A stretch of DNA of 64,000 nt from Microcoleus vaginatus_C (GCA_040004035.1 JAMPLN010000022.1); one strand, 5' to 3'; positions 45,636-54,745 are shown, counted from the stretch's first letter. Notes: generated by a model from the letters alone, not told the origin. Program-made: numbers and translations.

Positions 45636-48600
45636 ATGAGCGCTGTTGAACAGGGTACACTTTCGATAAATATGCAGCAAGAAACAGATGTTTTCGTCTT
45701 CCCCGCATCATTTGCCCAGCAGCGGCTTTGGTTCCTCAATCAATTAGCACCGGGCAATCCTTTCTACAATGTCTCAACAGCACTCCGCTTAACAGGTTCC
45801 CTCCACTTAAGATCCTTAGAGCAAACCTTCAACGAAATTGTGCAGCGGCACGAAACTTTACGCACCACTTTTACGCTTTTGGAAGGGGAACTGGTACAAA
45901 TTATTGCTCCCATTTTAACCGTATCCCTCCCCACAATTGACTTACAAAATCTCTCGCCAACTCAGCAGGAAACCGCAGCACTGCAACTCGCAACCGATGC
46001 AGCACAATGCCCTTTCGATTTAGCCGCCGGGCCGTTATTCAAAGTAACGCTGTTACAACTCAGTGAAACAGAACATATATTGTTGCTGAATTTACATCAT
46101 ATTGTGGCTGATGGTTGGTCTATTGGAGTGCTAATTCGAGAGCTGGGAACGCTCTACACAGCCTTTGTAAAAAATGGGATCTCGCACTTACCAGCACTGC
46201 CCGTGCAGTACGCCGACTTTGCAGAATGGCAGCACCAATGGTTGCAGGGCGAAGTATTAGAAACCCAGTTAGCTTATTGGCGGCAGCAGTTAAACGGAAT
46301 TACCACACTCAATCTACCAACAGACAGGCAAAGACCAGCCGTTCCCTCCTACCGCGGCGCCAAACAATTTATAACACTATCACCTGCTTTGAGCGAGGCG
46401 CTAAAGTCATTGAGCCAGCAAGAAAGCGCGACTTTATTTATCACTCTACTGGCCGCTTTTCAAACTTTGCTGTACCGCTATACAGGACAAGTAGATATTG
46501 CAGTAGGAACGCCGATCGCCAATCGCAACCAGAGCGAAATAGAAGCATTAATCGGTTTTTTTGTCAACAGTTTAGTGCTGCGTGCAGATTTATCAGGAAA
46601 CCCAACTTTTCGGGAACTATTGCATCGGGTAAAAAAGGTAGCAATGGCAGCCTACGCCCACCAAGATTTGCCCTTCGAGAAGTTGGTTGAGGAAATGCAC
46701 CCCGATCGCGAGTTGAGCCGCAACCCCCTATTTCAAGTTAGTTTCAGCCTGCAAAACACTCCTGTAGCAGCGCTAGAATTGCCGGGAATTGCTTTCGAGG
46801 CGATCGACTTTGACGCGGGAACCGCCAAGCTAGATTTAGAGTGCCACTTGTGGGAAGATGCAGGAAGTATTCAAGGGCAATTTGTCTACAGCACAGACTT
46901 ATTTGATAGCGCTACAATTGCGCGCATGGCGGGACATTTCCAAACGCTGCTCGAAGCCATTGTTGCCAATTCCAAACAGCACCTCAGCGACTTGGCTTTG
47001 CTGACAGCGCCAGAATACCAGCAATTATTAATCGATTGGAATGACACTCAGAGAGATTATCCGCAAAACCAGTGTTTCCATCAGCTATTTGAAGAGCAAG
47101 TCGCGCTAACGCCCGATGCTGTTGCCGCCGTCTTTGAAAACCAGCACTTAACCTACCGCCAACTCAACAGCCGCGCCAACCAACTTGCACGTTACTTGCA
47201 GCAATTGGGAGCAGCACCAGAAGTTTTAGTGGGCCTTTGTGTAGAACGTTCCTTAGATGCGATCGTCGGATTGCTAGGCATTATCAAAGCAGGCGCAGCC
47301 TACCTGCCTTTAGATCCAACTTATCCTCAAGAGCGGCTTAACTTCATGTTAGAAGATGCTCAGGTGTCGATTTTGGTAACTCAGCAGCACTTAGCCCAAA
47401 ACTTGACGCAGCCGGAAAATAACGGAGTTTTTTCAGTAGTATGTTTGGACTCCGACAGAGAAATTATCGCCCGACAAAGCTCCAAAAACCCAACTATAAA
47501 AATCCTCCCAGAAAACCTAGCCTACGTGATTTACACATCTGGTTCAACCGGAAAACCCAAAGGCGTTTTAATCGAACATCGGGGACTCTACAACTTAGCC
47601 CTAGCTCAAATAGAAGCTTTTAACTTAAACTCAAATCACCGCATTTTGCAATTCGCCTCCCTGAGTTTTGATGCCTCAATCTTTGAGATTGTCATGGCCT
47701 TGGGGACGGGAGCAACACTTTATTGTGCCAAGAAAGAATCTTTGTTGCCCGGACAAACATTAATCCAATTTTTGCAGGACAATGCTATTACCCACGCTAC
47801 CCTCCCGCCCTCGCTGCTAGCTGTCCTTCCAAACGCCGAACTTCCGGCACTGCAAACAATCATTTGTGCTGGCGAATCTTGTTCCCCGAATATTGTTAAA
47901 CGCTGGGCTTCTGGGCGCAGATTTTTTAACGCTTACGGCCCTACAGAAGCGACTGTCTGGTCAAGTTTGGCCGAAATTGGCGATTCCCTGCGGGATAGCT
48001 TCGCTTCACGCAAAAAACCGCCCATCGGCCGCCCAATAGCTAACACTCAACTCTATATTTTAGATAAAAATTTACAGCCTGTACCCGTTGGAATTCCCGG
48101 TGAATTGTACATCGGCGGCAGCGGATTGGCGCGAGGCTACCTGAACCGCCCCGAATTAACCGCCCAGCGATTTATTGCTAATCCGTTTAGCCAGAAAGCA
48201 GGAGAACGAATTTATAAAACTGGTGACTTAGCTCGCTATTTTCCCGACGGCAATATTGAGTTTTTAGGTCGCACTGACGAACAGGTAAAAATTCGCGGTT
48301 ATCGAATAGAATTGGGAGAAATTGAAGCGCTGCTGGTTCAGCATCCAGCAGTCAAAGAAACAGCGGCGGTTGCTGGGGATGATTTGTCGGGCAACAAACG
48401 CCTAGTTGCTTATGTCGTCCCCAACCACAATCAGACGATTAATCCTGTGGAAATACGCAATTTCCTCAAACAACAACTGCCCAATTACATGATTCCCAAT
48501 GCTTTTGTGGCGATGGATTTTCTGCCCCTAACTCCCAATGGCAAAATCGACCGCCTGCGCCTACCTGCACCGGGAAATCTAACTAGCAATTCAATAGATA

Positions 48601-49745
48601 AAAGCTGCATTGCACCTCGCACACCAACCGAGTCAACCCTCGCCCAAATTTGGGCCACAATCCTCAACGCAGAGTGCGTTGGCATTCGCGATAACTTCTT
48701 CGATTTGGGTGGAGATTCCCTGCTGGCAATCCGCCTCATCAATGAGATTAACCAGCAATTTGAGCGCGAGTTGCCGCTGTCTGCTCTTTTTTTAAATCCG
48801 ACAATTGAAGGTTTAGCCGATTCGCTATCTTCAGAAACAAATTCTCTGGAATGGTCGCCTTTAGTTGCAATTAAACCTCGCGGTAAAAATCCCCCGTTTT
48901 TCTGCGTCCATCCCATCTTTGGCGTGGTATTTCCTTATGTCGAATTAGCGTTTCAGCTAGGAGAAAATCAACCGTTTTACGGGCTGCAACCAAAGGGAAT
49001 TGACGGCGAAAGTTCTCCGTTAACTAGCATTGAAGAGATGGCGACTGACTACATCGCAGCCTTGCGTACCGTTCAACCAAAAGGGCCTTATTTTTTAGGA
49101 GGCTGGTCTTTTGGAGGTTTGGTTGCTTTTGAGATGGCTCAACAGTTGCTCGCAGCGGGGGATGAAGTGGCTTTACTTGCTGTGCTGGATAATTTAGCGC
49201 CGGTTTCTGCTAACAAACCTTCTTTTTGGGACGGTTGCAAGTTTATTCTGACTACTGTTTCGCGCTCTATCTGGCCTTTTGTAGTAGATTATTTTCGCTT
49301 GGTGGCTGCTGCGGAAAATGTTCAATTTGGCGGTATTGCTGCCAGGTTTCCGAAATTAAATAAGATGCTTAATCTAATAGCTAATTTTTGGCATCGCTGG
49401 AATTGGAAACAGGCCGTTATGGTTAGCATCCTATCTCAGGAGTCAAAAGAACGGAGCTGGCGCGAGCTGGCAATTCCTTCGATGTTTACTGTATTTCAGG
49501 CTAACAGTCAAGCAACTATAAGCTATGTACCGAAAATTTATCCGCACCGAATTACTCTGTTTAGATCTAGGGAACAGCTAAGCATGAGTCATCAAGATCC
49601 GACTCTTGGCTGGAGCGAATTAACGACGGAAAAAGTAGAGGTAATTAGAGTTCCTGGGAATCACCTTACTATGTTGAGAAAGCCCAACGTTGAAGTGCTG
49701 GCTCAACAGCTAAAGCATTGCTTGGATCGGGAATTAAGTCATTGA
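45636..49745 (+). CDS. Nonribosomal peptide synthetase module 3 with thioesterase (C-A-PCP-TE)
   Basis: The 1369-residue terminal module starts two bases after the stop of module 2, so the two are co-expressed. C is at about 25-455 (HHIVADG at 154). A is at about 470-965 (YTSGSTGKPKG near 631). PCP has Ser in LGGDSLLA near 1028. Thioesterase is at about 1075-1365 with nucleophile GWSFGG near 1157 and catalytic His in GNHLTML near the end. The specificity residues read D-A-F-T-I-A-A-V-W-K, close to aromatic codes such as GrsA Phe but not identical, so the substrate is uncertain. A short GATTCCCTGCGGGATAGCTT palindrome is in frame near 47980. The TE releases the peptide by hydrolysis or cyclisation. 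Confidence 0.94.
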   Translation: MSAVEQGTLSINMQQETDVFVFPASFAQQRLWFLNQLAPGNPFYNVSTALRLTGSLHLRSLEQTFNEIVQRHETLRTTFTLLEGELVQIIAPILTVSLPTIDLQNLSPTQQETAALQLATDAAQCPFDLAAGPLFKVTLLQLSETEHILLLNLHHIVADGWSIGVLIRELGTLYTAFVKNGISHLPALPVQYADFAEWQHQWLQGEVLETQLAYWRQQLNGITTLNLPTDRQRPAVPSYRGAKQFITLSPALSEALKSLSQQESATLFITLLAAFQTLLYRYTGQVDIAVGTPIANRNQSEIEALIGFFVNSLVLRADLSGNPTFRELLHRVKKVAMAAYAHQDLPFEKLVEEMHPDRELSRNPLFQVSFSLQNTPVAALELPGIAFEAIDFDAGTAKLDLECHLWEDAGSIQGQFVYSTDLFDSATIARMAGHFQTLLEAIVANSKQHLSDLALLTAPEYQQLLIDWNDTQRDYPQNQCFHQLFEEQVALTPDAVAAVFENQHLTYRQLNSRANQLARYLQQLGAAPEVLVGLCVERSLDAIVGLLGIIKAGAAYLPLDPTYPQERLNFMLEDAQVSILVTQQHLAQNLTQPENNGVFSVVCLDSDREIIARQSSKNPTIKILPENLAYVIYTSGSTGKPKGVLIEHRGLYNLALAQIEAFNLNSNHRILQFASLSFDASIFEIVMALGTGATLYCAKKESLLPGQTLIQFLQDNAITHATLPPSLLAVLPNAELPALQTIICAGESCSPNIVKRWASGRRFFNAYGPTEATVWSSLAEIGDSLRDSFASRKKPPIGRPIANTQLYILDKNLQPVPVGIPGELYIGGSGLARGYLNRPELTAQRFIANPFSQKAGERIYKTGDLARYFPDGNIEFLGRTDEQVKIRGYRIELGEIEALLVQHPAVKETAAVAGDDLSGNKRLVAYVVPNHNQTINPVEIRNFLKQQLPNYMIPNAFVAMDFLPLTPNGKIDRLRLPAPGNLTSNSIDKSCIAPRTPTESTLAQIWATILNAECVGIRDNFFDLGGDSLLAIRLINEINQQFERELPLSALFLNPTIEGLADSLSSETNSLEWSPLVAIKPRGKNPPFFCVHPIFGVVFPYVELAFQLGENQPFYGLQPKGIDGESSPLTSIEEMATDYIAALRTVQPKGPYFLGGWSFGGLVAFEMAQQLLAAGDEVALLAVLDNLAPVSANKPSFWDGCKFILTTVSRSIWPFVVDYFRLVAAAENVQFGGIAARFPKLNKMLNLIANFWHRWNWKQAVMVSILSQESKERSWRELAIPSMFTVFQANSQATISYVPKIYPHRITLFRSREQLSMSHQDPTLGWSELTTEKVEVIRVPGNHLTMLRKPNVEVLAQQLKHCLDRELSH

Positions 49746-49978
49746 GTGGCCCGCGTGCTGGTGTGCCGCCACCGGGTTTGATGTGCGAAAGCGCTATTAG
49801 TCCTGAATCTGATCTTCATCTGCGTGAATCAGCGTCAATCCCTTGTCATCTGCGGTTTACATTCTCTTTTTTTCACCGCAGATGAGGGCAGATAAACACA
49901 GATTAACGCAGATTAATTCAATCAATTCTGGTTGCAGCACCCATCCGTGATTGTTGACTGAGGACTGTTCTGAAATGC

Positions 49979-50008
49979 CTCAATCTAAAATCTAAAATCT
50001 AAAATTGC
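49979..50008. repeat. TCTAAAA heptamer repeat
   Basis: Three successive AATCTAA/TCTAAAA units overlap the 3' end of the PiT gene. The same heptamer recurs at 23975, 52314, 53858, 62656 and 63227, almost always just before or after genes. The spacer 49746-49978 has no gene. Confidence 0.9.
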
Positions 50009-51372
50009 CCAATGGATTGCGCGATGCTGAAGATGATAGCACCCAAACCTGCTGCGATCGGAATTGTCACCAGCCAAGCGGAACCAATTGACAGCAAAGT
50101 TTCCAAGCGTACTGTTTTCCAAGCTTTGATCAGCCCGACTCCGACGACTGCACCGACTAAAGCGTGGGATGTGGAAACTGGCAAACCGAAGCGGGATGCT
50201 AGCAAGACTGTGGTGGCTGTGGCTAATTCCGCGCAAAATCCGCCGCTTGGTTGCAGTTGGATGATTTTTTCGCCGACTGTGGCAATTACATTTTTGCCCC
50301 AGATGGCTAAACCGATGACTATTCCTGCGCCTCCGACGACTAAAATCCACAGTGGTACGCTGAAATCGCCTGAGGGAAAGGAACCTGTGCGCCGGATGTA
50401 GGCGATCGCAGCTAGGGGAGCAACTGCATTTCCTACGTCGTTGGAACCGTGGGAGAATGCTACAAAACAGGCGCTCAAGACTTGAAATCTCGCCATTTGT
50501 TGCTCGATGAGAGAGTGGGGGAGTGTCGGAGTGGGGGACGAGTTTGTACTTGGGCCGAATCCCTTATCTCCTCTTCCTTCTTCCTTCTTCCTTCTTCCTT
50601 CTTCGTTCTCAACTGATTCTAATTTTTTCCAGCTATTGAGTGTCAGGGCGATCGCAGCTATTGCCCCGATGCCAATGACAATATCGTGAGTTGGAAGATT
50701 CCAGCCAAATCGATCGTGCGCTAGGGCGATCGCCCCTGTCTGCACCAAAGCGACATTCACAACAGACGGCAGTACAATTATCCCAAATACGCTCAGCATT
50801 GCTGCACTCAGCCAAGGTATCCACTCGCGCATTTGAGATAGAGGATCTGGCCGATCGAGAATCGAATACTTCACCACACTGTAAAATAGTGCGGCTAAAG
50901 CACCGCTGGCAACAGGTGTCGCCAGCCAAGTTAGGGAGATAGTGCCGATGGTTCGCCAATCAACTGCATTAATTCCGGCTGCAACACAGCTAAAACCCGC
51001 GATCGCGCCCACCACTGCATGGGATGAAGAAACCGGCAAACCTCGACTGGTAGCGATTTGCAGCCACAAGCCGCAAGCTATCAGCACTGACACCATCCCG
51101 ATTAAAAATACTTGCGGTTGGGCAGCGAACACTTGTGCATTCACAACTCCTGTTGCGAGAGTTTCGGAAACTCCTTGGCCGAACAGCACTGCGCCGGAAA
51201 ACTCCAGTATGCCTGCAACAATTATTGCCTGCCGCAGCGTTAGCGCCTTCGAGCCTACGGATGTCCCCATCGAGTTAGCGACATCGTTGGCCCCCAAGTT
51301 GGCGGCGACGTACAAGGCCAGTGCAGCCATTGCCCCTAGTTGCAGAAATACGACCCCAGAGGTATCTAACAT
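49999..51372 (-). CDS. PiT-family inorganic phosphate permease
   Basis: I prefer ATG 51372 (MLDTSGVVFLQLGAM), giving 457 residues; the longer frame to 51507 runs into rplS sequence. The two PiT signature repeats are present: LGANDVANSMGTSVGSKALT near residue 25 and FSHGSNDVGNAVAPLAAI near 306. About ten to twelve transmembrane helices fit a proton- or sodium-coupled phosphate transporter. The central loop (about 255-290) contains NEEGRRKKEEGRGDKG and a Ser/Pro-rich stretch. These are encoded by the same GGAAGAA repeat found between genes, a tolerated in-frame insertion. It is divergent from rplS. Confidence 0.92.
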   Translation of the reverse strand: MLDTSGVVFLQLGAMAALALYVAANLGANDVANSMGTSVGSKALTLRQAIIVAGILEFSGAVLFGQGVSETLATGVVNAQVFAAQPQVFLIGMVSVLIACGLWLQIATSRGLPVSSSHAVVGAIAGFSCVAAGINAVDWRTIGTISLTWLATPVASGALAALFYSVVKYSILDRPDPLSQMREWIPWLSAAMLSVFGIIVLPSVVNVALVQTGAIALAHDRFGWNLPTHDIVIGIGAIAAIALTLNSWKKLESVENEEGRRKKEEGRGDKGFGPSTNSSPTPTLPHSLIEQQMARFQVLSACFVAFSHGSNDVGNAVAPLAAIAYIRRTGSFPSGDFSVPLWILVVGGAGIVIGLAIWGKNVIATVGEKIIQLQPSGGFCAELATATTVLLASRFGLPVSTSHALVGAVVGVGLIKAWKTVRLETLLSIGSAWLVTIPIAAGLGAIIFSIAQSIGQF

Positions 51373-51439
51373 AGAAATTTTTTGACATAAAACGGGCATT
51401 TCGATATATGATAAGGGATTGTGAGTTTTGGTAAATCCC

Positions 51440-51823
51440 ATGAAAGGCGCAGAAATAATCCGTTCTATCGAAACGGAAGAAATAAATAGAGTCAAGCAAG
51501 AACTCAATAAACAAGTCCCCGAAATTTACGTGGGCGACACAGTGCGAGTCGGCGTAAGAATTAAAGAGGGTAACAAAGAACGGGTTCAGCCCTACGAAGG
51601 GACTGTGATTGCCATGCGTAACGGCGGGATTAATGAAACAATCACCGTCCGCCGCGTGTTTCAGGGCGTCGGCGTGGAACGGGTGTTTTTGATTCACTCG
51701 CCCCGCATCGCCACGATCCAAGTGATGCGCCGCGGGAAAGTCCGCAGAGCAAAACTTTACTACCTGCGCGATCGGGTGGGCAAAGCTACTCGCGTCAAAC
51801 AGCGGTTCGATCGCTCCCTGTAG
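51440..51823 (+). CDS. rplS: 50S ribosomal protein L19
   Basis: The 127-residue L19 from ATG 51440 (MKGAEIIRSIETEEI) is complete, with GDTVRVGVRIKEGNKERVQPYEG and IHSPRIATIQVMRRGKVRRAKLYYLRDR, the conserved core of the family. The frame is open to TTG 51428, but the ATG fits the family start. It lies at the bridge between the ribosomal subunits. The divergent PiT start is 68 bases upstream. Confidence 0.97.
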   Translation: MKGAEIIRSIETEEINRVKQELNKQVPEIYVGDTVRVGVRIKEGNKERVQPYEGTVIAMRNGGINETITVRRVFQGVGVERVFLIHSPRIATIQVMRRGKVRRAKLYYLRDRVGKATRVKQRFDRSL

Positions 51824-51910
51824 GAATGCACCCAGCTTTCCCTTGGTTCATGGTTCATGGGAAATTGAAAAATTTCAAAAAAAAGTTTCCCATTTACGAG
51901 CGCACTGTGT

Positions 51911-51916
51911 TAAAAT
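51911..51916 (+). promoter_or_regulatory. Candidate -10 box for trnW
   Basis: TAAAAT lies 42 bases before the tRNA. A TTTCCC about 18 bases upstream is a weak -35. A TGGGAAA...TTTCCCA hairpin (51867-51892) just before it may terminate rplS transcription. Confidence 0.35.
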
Positions 51917-51957
51917 AGAAATCTAGAGGTTAAGCGAATTTCAGCAACCTCACCTGT

Positions 51958-52030
51958 GCGCTCTTAGTTCAGTTGGTAGAACGCAGGTCTCCAAAACCTG
52001 ATGTCGGGGGTTCAAGTCCTCCAGGGCGCG
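51958..52030 (+). tRNA. trnW: tRNA-Trp (CCA anticodon)
   Basis: A full cloverleaf is visible. The acceptor stem is GCGCTCT/AGGGCGC with discriminator G. The D arm is CTTAGTTCAGTTGG. The anticodon loop is CTCCAAA with CCA, and the T arm has GGTTCAAGTCC. The CCA tail is not encoded. trnW directly upstream of secE is the normal cyanobacterial order. Confidence 0.97.
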
Positions 52031-52361
52031 CTGAATCACCAAACATTAAATTCTGCCCGAAAGCGCCCGGACTATTGGCTGGCAACAGTCAAAACCGCAA
52101 ACTTTCGGGTAGAATTAATTTTTGTGGGCGGTTCGCAAAAAATGCCATCAACAAATGCTCGGTGTGGCTTCTCGATCATCGGTTTCGGCGATCGGCATTT
52201 ACGCCGTTGATTGGTTGGGCTTGTAAAAAAGTCGTGGCTTTAGATTTGAGATTTGGGACTTGGGCGTAAGTGGTTAGTGTCACAAAATCTGAGAGCCGCG
52301 GGCCACTCACACCATCTAAAATCTAAAATCTAAAATCTAAAATCGCAAGGGGGATTAAATC
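52031..52361. other. trnW-secE spacer with TCTAAAA repeats
   Basis: The 331-base spacer contains four TCTAAAA units at about 52314-52344, just before the secE ribosome binding site AAGGGGG. Frames crossing the tRNA are shadows. No other gene is seen. Confidence 0.7.
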
Positions 52362-52595
52362 GTGGCGAAAAAAGACGAAGCTCAAGAAACTCAAGAAATA
52401 ACGGCGCCTGGGTTTAACCCTGCGGGTTTTTTAAAGGAAACTAGAGAAGAACTCGACAAAGTGGTTTGGCCCAGCAGGCAGCAGCTAATCAGCGAGTCTT
52501 TGGCCGTGCTTTTGATGGTAATCCTCTCAGCAAGCCTGATCTATTTGGTGGATAACTTCTTTAACTGGGGCGCGGGAAAGGTGTTTGGGCCATGA
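52362..52595 (+). CDS. secE: Preprotein translocase subunit SecE
   Basis: The 77-residue SecE starts at GTG 52362 behind AAGGGGG. It has the conserved amphipathic KETREELDKVVWPSRQQLISES stretch followed by one transmembrane helix (LAVLLMVILSASLIYLVDNFF). It clamps the SecY channel in plasma and thylakoid membranes. Its stop overlaps nusG by four bases (ATGA), so the two are translationally coupled. Confidence 0.96.
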   Translation: MAKKDEAQETQEITAPGFNPAGFLKETREELDKVVWPSRQQLISESLAVLLMVILSASLIYLVDNFFNWGAGKVFGP

Positions 52596-53230
52596 CTTTT
52601 GCATCAGAAGAATCAGAGTATTCCACAGAAGCGACGGGACAGCCAGCATCGCCAGATGTGCCGGAGATTGATGCTCGCTGGTATGCTGTTCAAGTTGCCT
52701 CTGGCTGCGAGAAGCGGGTGAAGGCAAACTTGGATCAGCGGATTCAAACTTTGGATGTTGCCGATCGCATCGTTCAAGTGGAAATTCCGCAAACTCCGGC
52801 GATCAAAGTCGGCAAAGACGGTTCCAGGCGACAGTCAGATGAAAAAATCTTTCCCGGCTACGTACTCATCCGTATGTTTATGGACGAGGATACGTGGCAG
52901 GTGATCAAGAATACCCCGAATGTAATTAATTTTGTCGGGGCAGAGCAGAAACGCCGCTACGGGCGCGGCAGGGGTCACGTCAAACCGCTACCTCTGAGTC
53001 ATTCAGAAGTAGAACGGATCTTCCGAAACGCTCAGGAATCAGAACCGGTTGTCAAAATATCGATGTCTACTGGAGACCACGTTGTGGTACTTTCCGGGCC
53101 GTTTAAGGATTTTGAAGGTGATGTGATTGAAGTTAGCCCGGAACGAAACAAACTCAAAGTTTTACTCTCGATTTTTGGGCGCGATACGCCTGTAGAATTG
53201 GAGTTCAATCAGGTTCAGAAACAGAACTAA
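52592..53230 (+). CDS. nusG: Transcription termination/antitermination factor NusG
   Basis: The 212-residue NusG has the NGN domain at about 28-135 (WYAVQVASGCEKRVKANLD, FPGYVLIRM, VINFVG) and a C-terminal KOW domain (GDHVVVLSGPFKDFEGDVIEV, then FGRDTPVELEFNQV). It binds RNA polymerase and controls pausing and Rho-type termination. It lies between secE and rplK in the conserved order. Confidence 0.97.
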   Translation: MTFASEESEYSTEATGQPASPDVPEIDARWYAVQVASGCEKRVKANLDQRIQTLDVADRIVQVEIPQTPAIKVGKDGSRRQSDEKIFPGYVLIRMFMDEDTWQVIKNTPNVINFVGAEQKRRYGRGRGHVKPLPLSHSEVERIFRNAQESEPVVKISMSTGDHVVVLSGPFKDFEGDVIEVSPERNKLKVLLSIFGRDTPVELEFNQVQKQN

Positions 53231-53233
53231 CTA

Positions 53234-53659
53234 ATGGCAAAGAAAGTTGTTGCAGTAATTAAGTTGGCGATTACGGCGGGAAAAGCCAACCCAGCTCCTC
53301 CGATCGGCCCAGCTCTGGGTCAGCACGGCGTCAATATTATGATGTTTTGCAAGGAGTACAATGCTAGAACCGCAGACCAAGCAGGTCTGGTGGTTCCGGT
53401 AGAAATTTCGGTTTTTGAAGACCGCAGTTTTACGTTTATTCTCAAAACCCCGCCGGCGTCGGTTTTGATTCAAAAAGCCGCTGGCATTGCTAAGGGTTCG
53501 GGAGAACCTAACCGCAAGCAAGTAGGGACGATTACACAGGCTCAGTTACGAGAAATCGCTGAAACCAAAATGCCTGACCTCAATGCTAATGATGTTGAGG
53601 CTGCAATGAAAATTGTGGCAGGAACGGCTAAAAATATGGGCGTGGCGATCGCCGATTAA
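53234..53659 (+). CDS. rplK: 50S ribosomal protein L11
   Basis: The 141-residue L11 has the N-terminal KLAITAGKANPAPPIGPALGQHGVNIM segment and a C-terminal rRNA-binding domain ending in AMKIVAGTAKNMGVAI. It belongs to the GTPase-associated centre. It begins three bases after the nusG stop, in the same operon. Confidence 0.98.
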   Translation: MAKKVVAVIKLAITAGKANPAPPIGPALGQHGVNIMMFCKEYNARTADQAGLVVPVEISVFEDRSFTFILKTPPASVLIQKAAGIAKGSGEPNRKQVGTITQAQLREIAETKMPDLNANDVEAAMKIVAGTAKNMGVAIAD

Positions 53660-53910
53660 AGGAAGAAGGAAGAAGGAAGAAGGAAGAAGGAAGAGTTTTC
53701 CTAGTCCAAGTTCCAAATTGCTAATCCAAAATTCCTGATTTTGAAGGTAAAATCTTCAATCCAAAATCCAAAATCCAAAATCGATCGGTTCAGGGGGAGA
53801 AGCAAAGCTTCGCTAGTAACCGAAAACTGGTAGATTTTAAGATTGTCCGATAGGTTCAATCTAAAATCTAAAATCTAAAATCTAAAATCGACTGACCCCA
53901 GGAGATAACA
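53660..53910. repeat. rplK-rplA spacer filled with GGAAGAA and TCTAAAA repeats
   Basis: Four GGAAGAA units at 53661-53690, AAATCCAAAATCC-type repeats at 53759-53782 and five TCTAAAA units at 53858-53888 occupy most of the spacer. In most bacteria rplK and rplA are nearly adjacent, so this is a repeat-driven expansion within an operon. Confidence 0.9.
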
Positions 53911-54624
53911 ATGGCAAAGAAAGTATCGCGAAGACTGCAAGAACTTCAAAAGAAAGTTGAAGACAGACCTTATCTACCGCTGGAAGCTCTGCAACTTTTG
54001 AAAGAAACAGCAACCGCTAAGTTTGGCGAAGCTGCTGAAGCTCACATCCGTTTGGGAATTGACCCGAAATATACTGACCAACAGTTGCGGACAACTGTAT
54101 CGCTACCAAAAGGAACTGGTCAAGTAGTCAGAGTTGCGGTGATTGCTAAGGGCGAAAAAGTTAAAGAAGCTTTGAATGCCGGCGCTGATATTGCTGGTTC
54201 TGAAGAGTTGATCGATGAAATTCAGAAGGGCATGATGGACTTCGATTGCCTGATTGCTACCCCTGACGTGATGCCGTTGGTGGCAAAATTGGGTCGGTTG
54301 TTAGGCCCGCGCGGTTTGATGCCTTCTCCGAAAGGTGGCACGGTGACGACTGACATTGCACAGGCGATCAACGAGTTTAAAGGTGGTAAACTAGAATTCC
54401 GTGCCGATCGAACTGGCATCGTTCATGTTATGTTTGGCAAGGCAGCTTTCTCAGCGGAAGATTTGCTCGTCAACCTTCATGCTTTGCAAGAAACTGTTGA
54501 CCGCAACCGTCCTTCTGGTGCTAAAGGTCGCTACTGGCGCAGTCTGTACGTATCCGCAACAATGGGCCCGTCGATCGAAGTCGATATCAGTGCTCTGCGC
54601 GATACCAAAGTTGATGCTGCGTAG
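53911..54624 (+). CDS. rplA: 50S ribosomal protein L1
   Basis: The 237-residue L1 has the N-terminal EAHIRLGIDPKYTDQQLRTTVSLPKGTG, GRLLGPRGLMPSPKGGTV and the rRNA-contacting FRADRTGIVHVMFGKAAF segments. It forms the mobile L1 stalk and can repress its own operon. ATG 53911 follows AGGAG. Confidence 0.98.
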   Translation: MAKKVSRRLQELQKKVEDRPYLPLEALQLLKETATAKFGEAAEAHIRLGIDPKYTDQQLRTTVSLPKGTGQVVRVAVIAKGEKVKEALNAGADIAGSEELIDEIQKGMMDFDCLIATPDVMPLVAKLGRLLGPRGLMPSPKGGTVTTDIAQAINEFKGGKLEFRADRTGIVHVMFGKAAFSAEDLLVNLHALQETVDRNRPSGAKGRYWRSLYVSATMGPSIEVDISALRDTKVDAA

Positions 54625-54636
54625 AAAGAATTAAGC

Positions 54637-54722
54637 AGAAGGCAGAAGGTAAAAGACAGCTTCGGCTGTCTGTGTAAATCTCTCACAAGATTTGCGTCAT
54701 AGCCTTGCTATGTCTGCCTTCT
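54637..54722. other. Cloverleaf-forming palindromic element between rplA and rplJ
   Basis: An outer 10-bp stem (AGAAGGCAGA 54637-54646 with TCTGCCTTCT 54713-54722) encloses three perfect hairpins: GACAGC-TTCG-GCTGTC (54656-54671), AAATCT-CTCACA-AGATTT (54676-54693) and CATAG-CCTTG-CTATG (54698-54712). There is no tRNA D- or T-loop consensus, so it is not a tRNA. It may be a dispersed palindromic element or an operon RNA structure. Confidence 0.8.
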
Positions 54723-54745
54723 AGTGATAGCCTAATCAAAAATCA

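Noticed and set aside
51973..52269. 98-codon frame downstream of rplS
   Set aside because: It begins inside tRNA-Trp and reads through its T arm; no domain is encoded.
54637..54722. tRNA gene between rplA and rplJ
   Set aside because: The fold is a cloverleaf, but the outer stem is 10 bp and T-loop (TTCRA) and D-loop signatures are missing.
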